NCBI GenBank assembly: GCA_033239125.1
Contig: BSWB01000005.1
Coordinates: forward strand, 116,808,494-116,872,493
Length of the DNA: 64,000 bases
Source: Fagopyrum homotropicum
Lineage: Eukaryota > Streptophyta > Magnoliopsida > Caryophyllales > Polygonaceae
Reading direction: 5' to 3'
A program made the translations under genes and the position numbers. Shown one piece after another: positions 62,501-64,000 of this stretch (within the stretch, counting starts at the first letter, position 1; each line of letters starts with the position of its first letter). Under the pieces are notes generated by a model. The model searched no databases and was not told where the DNA came from. It was given only the letters and a program-made list of their open reading frames with translations.

Positions 62501-63695
62501 TCCTGTCAAGCCTGAGCCGGAACCTGAACTCGGTGGGCAGAAAAACCTTAGTAAGAATGATTCTGCATTGGACAGGGGAAAGGCCATTGCACAGCCAGCT
62601 GCTGCATCTGAGACAGGGCAACTTAACAAATCTTCGCAAACAGGGGTAACATCTCAAAGTAAAGATGCTGGATCCAACAGAAAGTATCATGGCCCGTTGT
62701 TTGATTTTCCCATTTTTACTAGAAAGCACGAATCTTTAGGTTCAGCAATGATGGCTAATGGAAGTAGCAATTTAAACTTTGCATATGATATTAAAGATAT
62801 TCTTCATGGTGGAGGTATTGAAGTGATTAATAAGAGAAGGGAAGATAATTTGAAAAAGATAGGTGGTTTATTGACAGTGAATTTGGAAAGGAGAAGGATC
62901 AGGCCAGATCTTGTTTTGCGGTTGCAAATTGAAGAAAAAAAGTTAAAGCTTTTAGGCCTGCAGGCACATTTGAGGGATAAAATCGATCAGGAGCAGCAAG
63001 AGATAATGGGGATGACTGACAGAGAGTATAGGAAGTTTGTTAAGCTATGTGAACGCCAGCGTATGGAACTCTCTAGACAAGTGCAGGCCTCCCAGAAAGC
63101 CTTGAGAGAAAAACAGCTCAAATCTATCTTTCAATGGCGTAAGAAGCTCCTGGAGGCTCATTGGGCTATCCGTGATGCTAGAACTGCTCGGAACCGAGGT
63201 GTTGCGAAGTATCATGAGAGAATGTTGAGAGAGTTTTCGAAGAGAAAGGACGATGATCGGAATAAAAGAATGGAGGCTTTGAAGAATAACGACATGGATC
63301 GATACAGGGAAATGCTGCTTGAGCAGCAAACTAGCATCTCAGGTGACGGGGCTGAAAGATATGCTGTTCTTTCCACATTTTTGACTCAGACAGAAGAATA
63401 TCTTAATAAATTGGGAAGCAAGATAACCACTACAAAATGCCAGCAGGAGGTTGAGGAGGCTGCAGCTGTTGCTGCAACCGCTGCTCGGGCACAGGCATGA
63501 AGAAGAAGATTTGTACTCTTATCTGCAGTGGTTATGATTGTTTTCTGCTAGTTTTTTTTATTGGATTTCTTTTGTGCTGTAGGGTCTGTCTGAAGCTGAA
63601 ATCAAGGCAGCAGCAGCTTGTGCTGGGGAAGAAGTAATGATAAGGAATCAGTTCTCAGAAATGAATGCACCCAAGGATAGTTCATCTGCCAGCAA
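59573..63695 (+). CDS. BRM: BRAHMA SWI/SNF chromatin-remodelling ATPase, N-terminal part
   Basis: The nuclear ATP-dependent remodeller of plant SWI/SNF complexes. It controls flowering, hormone response and embryo genes, with SWI3 and SWP73/BAF60 as partners. Four exons are visible: 59573-59788, 60829-62073, 62175-63494, 63583-63695. They give 965 aa plus two bases of the next codon. Exon 1 has Ser and Gln runs. Exon 2 holds a low-complexity region with MRPMQASQ and WALERNIDLSQPANANL, and ends in the QLQ motif (GFTKQQLHVLKAQILAFRRI, 467-486). Exon 3 holds LFDFPIFTRKHESLGS, RIRPDLVLRLQIEEKKLKLL and the HSA region (IFQWRKKLLEAHWAIRDART, then KYHERMLREFSKRKDD). The intron after exon 3 has a GC donor. 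The ATPase domain and bromodomain lie right of the window. Confidence 0.95.
59678..59775 (+). repeat. Glutamine-coding CAA/CAG repeat in BRM exon 1
   Basis: QQQQ and QLHQQQ units repeat (CAGCTTCATCAACAACAG pattern), coding for a poly-Gln/His-Leu tract near the N-terminus. Confidence 0.9.
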
Positions 63696-64000
63696 GTATG
63701 CTTCTACATAAATTTAATATTTACAGCAATTTTCATCAGTTTGAAGGGGAAAAAAGAGAAACCATTTTATTTATTGAACTGAATTTGGTTCGACTCTCAC
63801 CCCTCAAGTCCCAAAACTACCACAGCCAAAATTTCATGGCCCCTCCCAAACATGAAACAGATTTTTATTGTCTCTATATTTTATATGGTAATAAAAATCA
63901 ACAATTTTTTAGTTGTTTAGGTTAGAAATTATTTTAACAATTTTTTAAATTTTGTTTTAGGGTTTTCTCATTTAGAATCCCTGTATTTTTGACATTTTTG
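63696..64000 (+). other. BRM intron 4, running out of the window
   Basis: GT donor at 63696. No acceptor leading into the expected next codons (Tyr-Tyr-Thr-Leu-Ala-His) is present before the window ends. Confidence 0.7.

Overview
The window is nuclear DNA of a flowering plant, most likely a eudicot. It has intron-rich genes with plant GT-AG introns, three recognisable plant gene families, and abundant plant-type transposable elements in AT-rich intergenic DNA. About 15 kb belongs to three plus-strand host genes. Most of the rest is identifiable mobile-element sequence, often nested.

Host genes. (1) 5874-12820: a complete 14-exon signal peptide peptidase-like aspartic protease of the PA-domain SPPL2/SPPL4 class (540 aa by my splicing, all phases consistent). 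(2) 44664-47331: a complete two-exon sn-glycerol-3-phosphate 2-O-acyltransferase of the GPAT4/GPAT8 cutin clade (505 aa), with intact phosphatase and acyltransferase motifs. (3) 59573 to the window edge: the 5' part of BRAHMA (BRM), the SWI/SNF chromatin-remodelling ATPase. The Q-rich N-terminus, QLQ and HSA regions are present; the ATPase lies beyond the window.

Mobile DNA, left to right. 1-4661: a minus-strand, internally deleted gypsy-like LTR element. 12227-12580: a small hAT-like element inside an SPPL intron. 13181-17820: a very young Ty1/copia element with identical 143-bp LTRs, TSD GTTTG and one frameshift. 18305-18637: a hAT-like MITE. It interrupts a degenerate tandem array (about 18190-19470) that looks like U2 snRNA gene 5' ends with their USE and TATA promoter elements. 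A Helitron-type 3' end follows at 19530. 20950-23110: a decayed minus-strand LINE.

24344-40901 is a nested stack. An old minus-strand copia element was invaded by a hAT-like element (26282-28098) carrying cyclin A3 exons, and by a 10-kb Ty3/gypsy chromodomain element (29265-39293, TSD CCCTG). 40962-41986: a 1-kb foldback element. 42681-43048: a Tourist-like MITE. 50480-54230: Athila-type gypsy remnants. 54375-56898: a 2.5-kb solo LTR with TSD ACTAT. 57994-58512: a short minus-strand Helitron-like element.

The three host genes are not functionally linked: ER/endosomal intramembrane proteolysis, cutin monomer synthesis and chromatin remodelling. LTR divergence by eye gives a relative order of insertion: the old nested copia, then the gypsy, then the copia next to SPPL. 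No CRISPR, operon or prokaryotic feature is present. The most unusual observations are the U2-like promoter/5'-end array, the cyclin A3 capture inside a nested TE, and a GC-AG intron in BRM.
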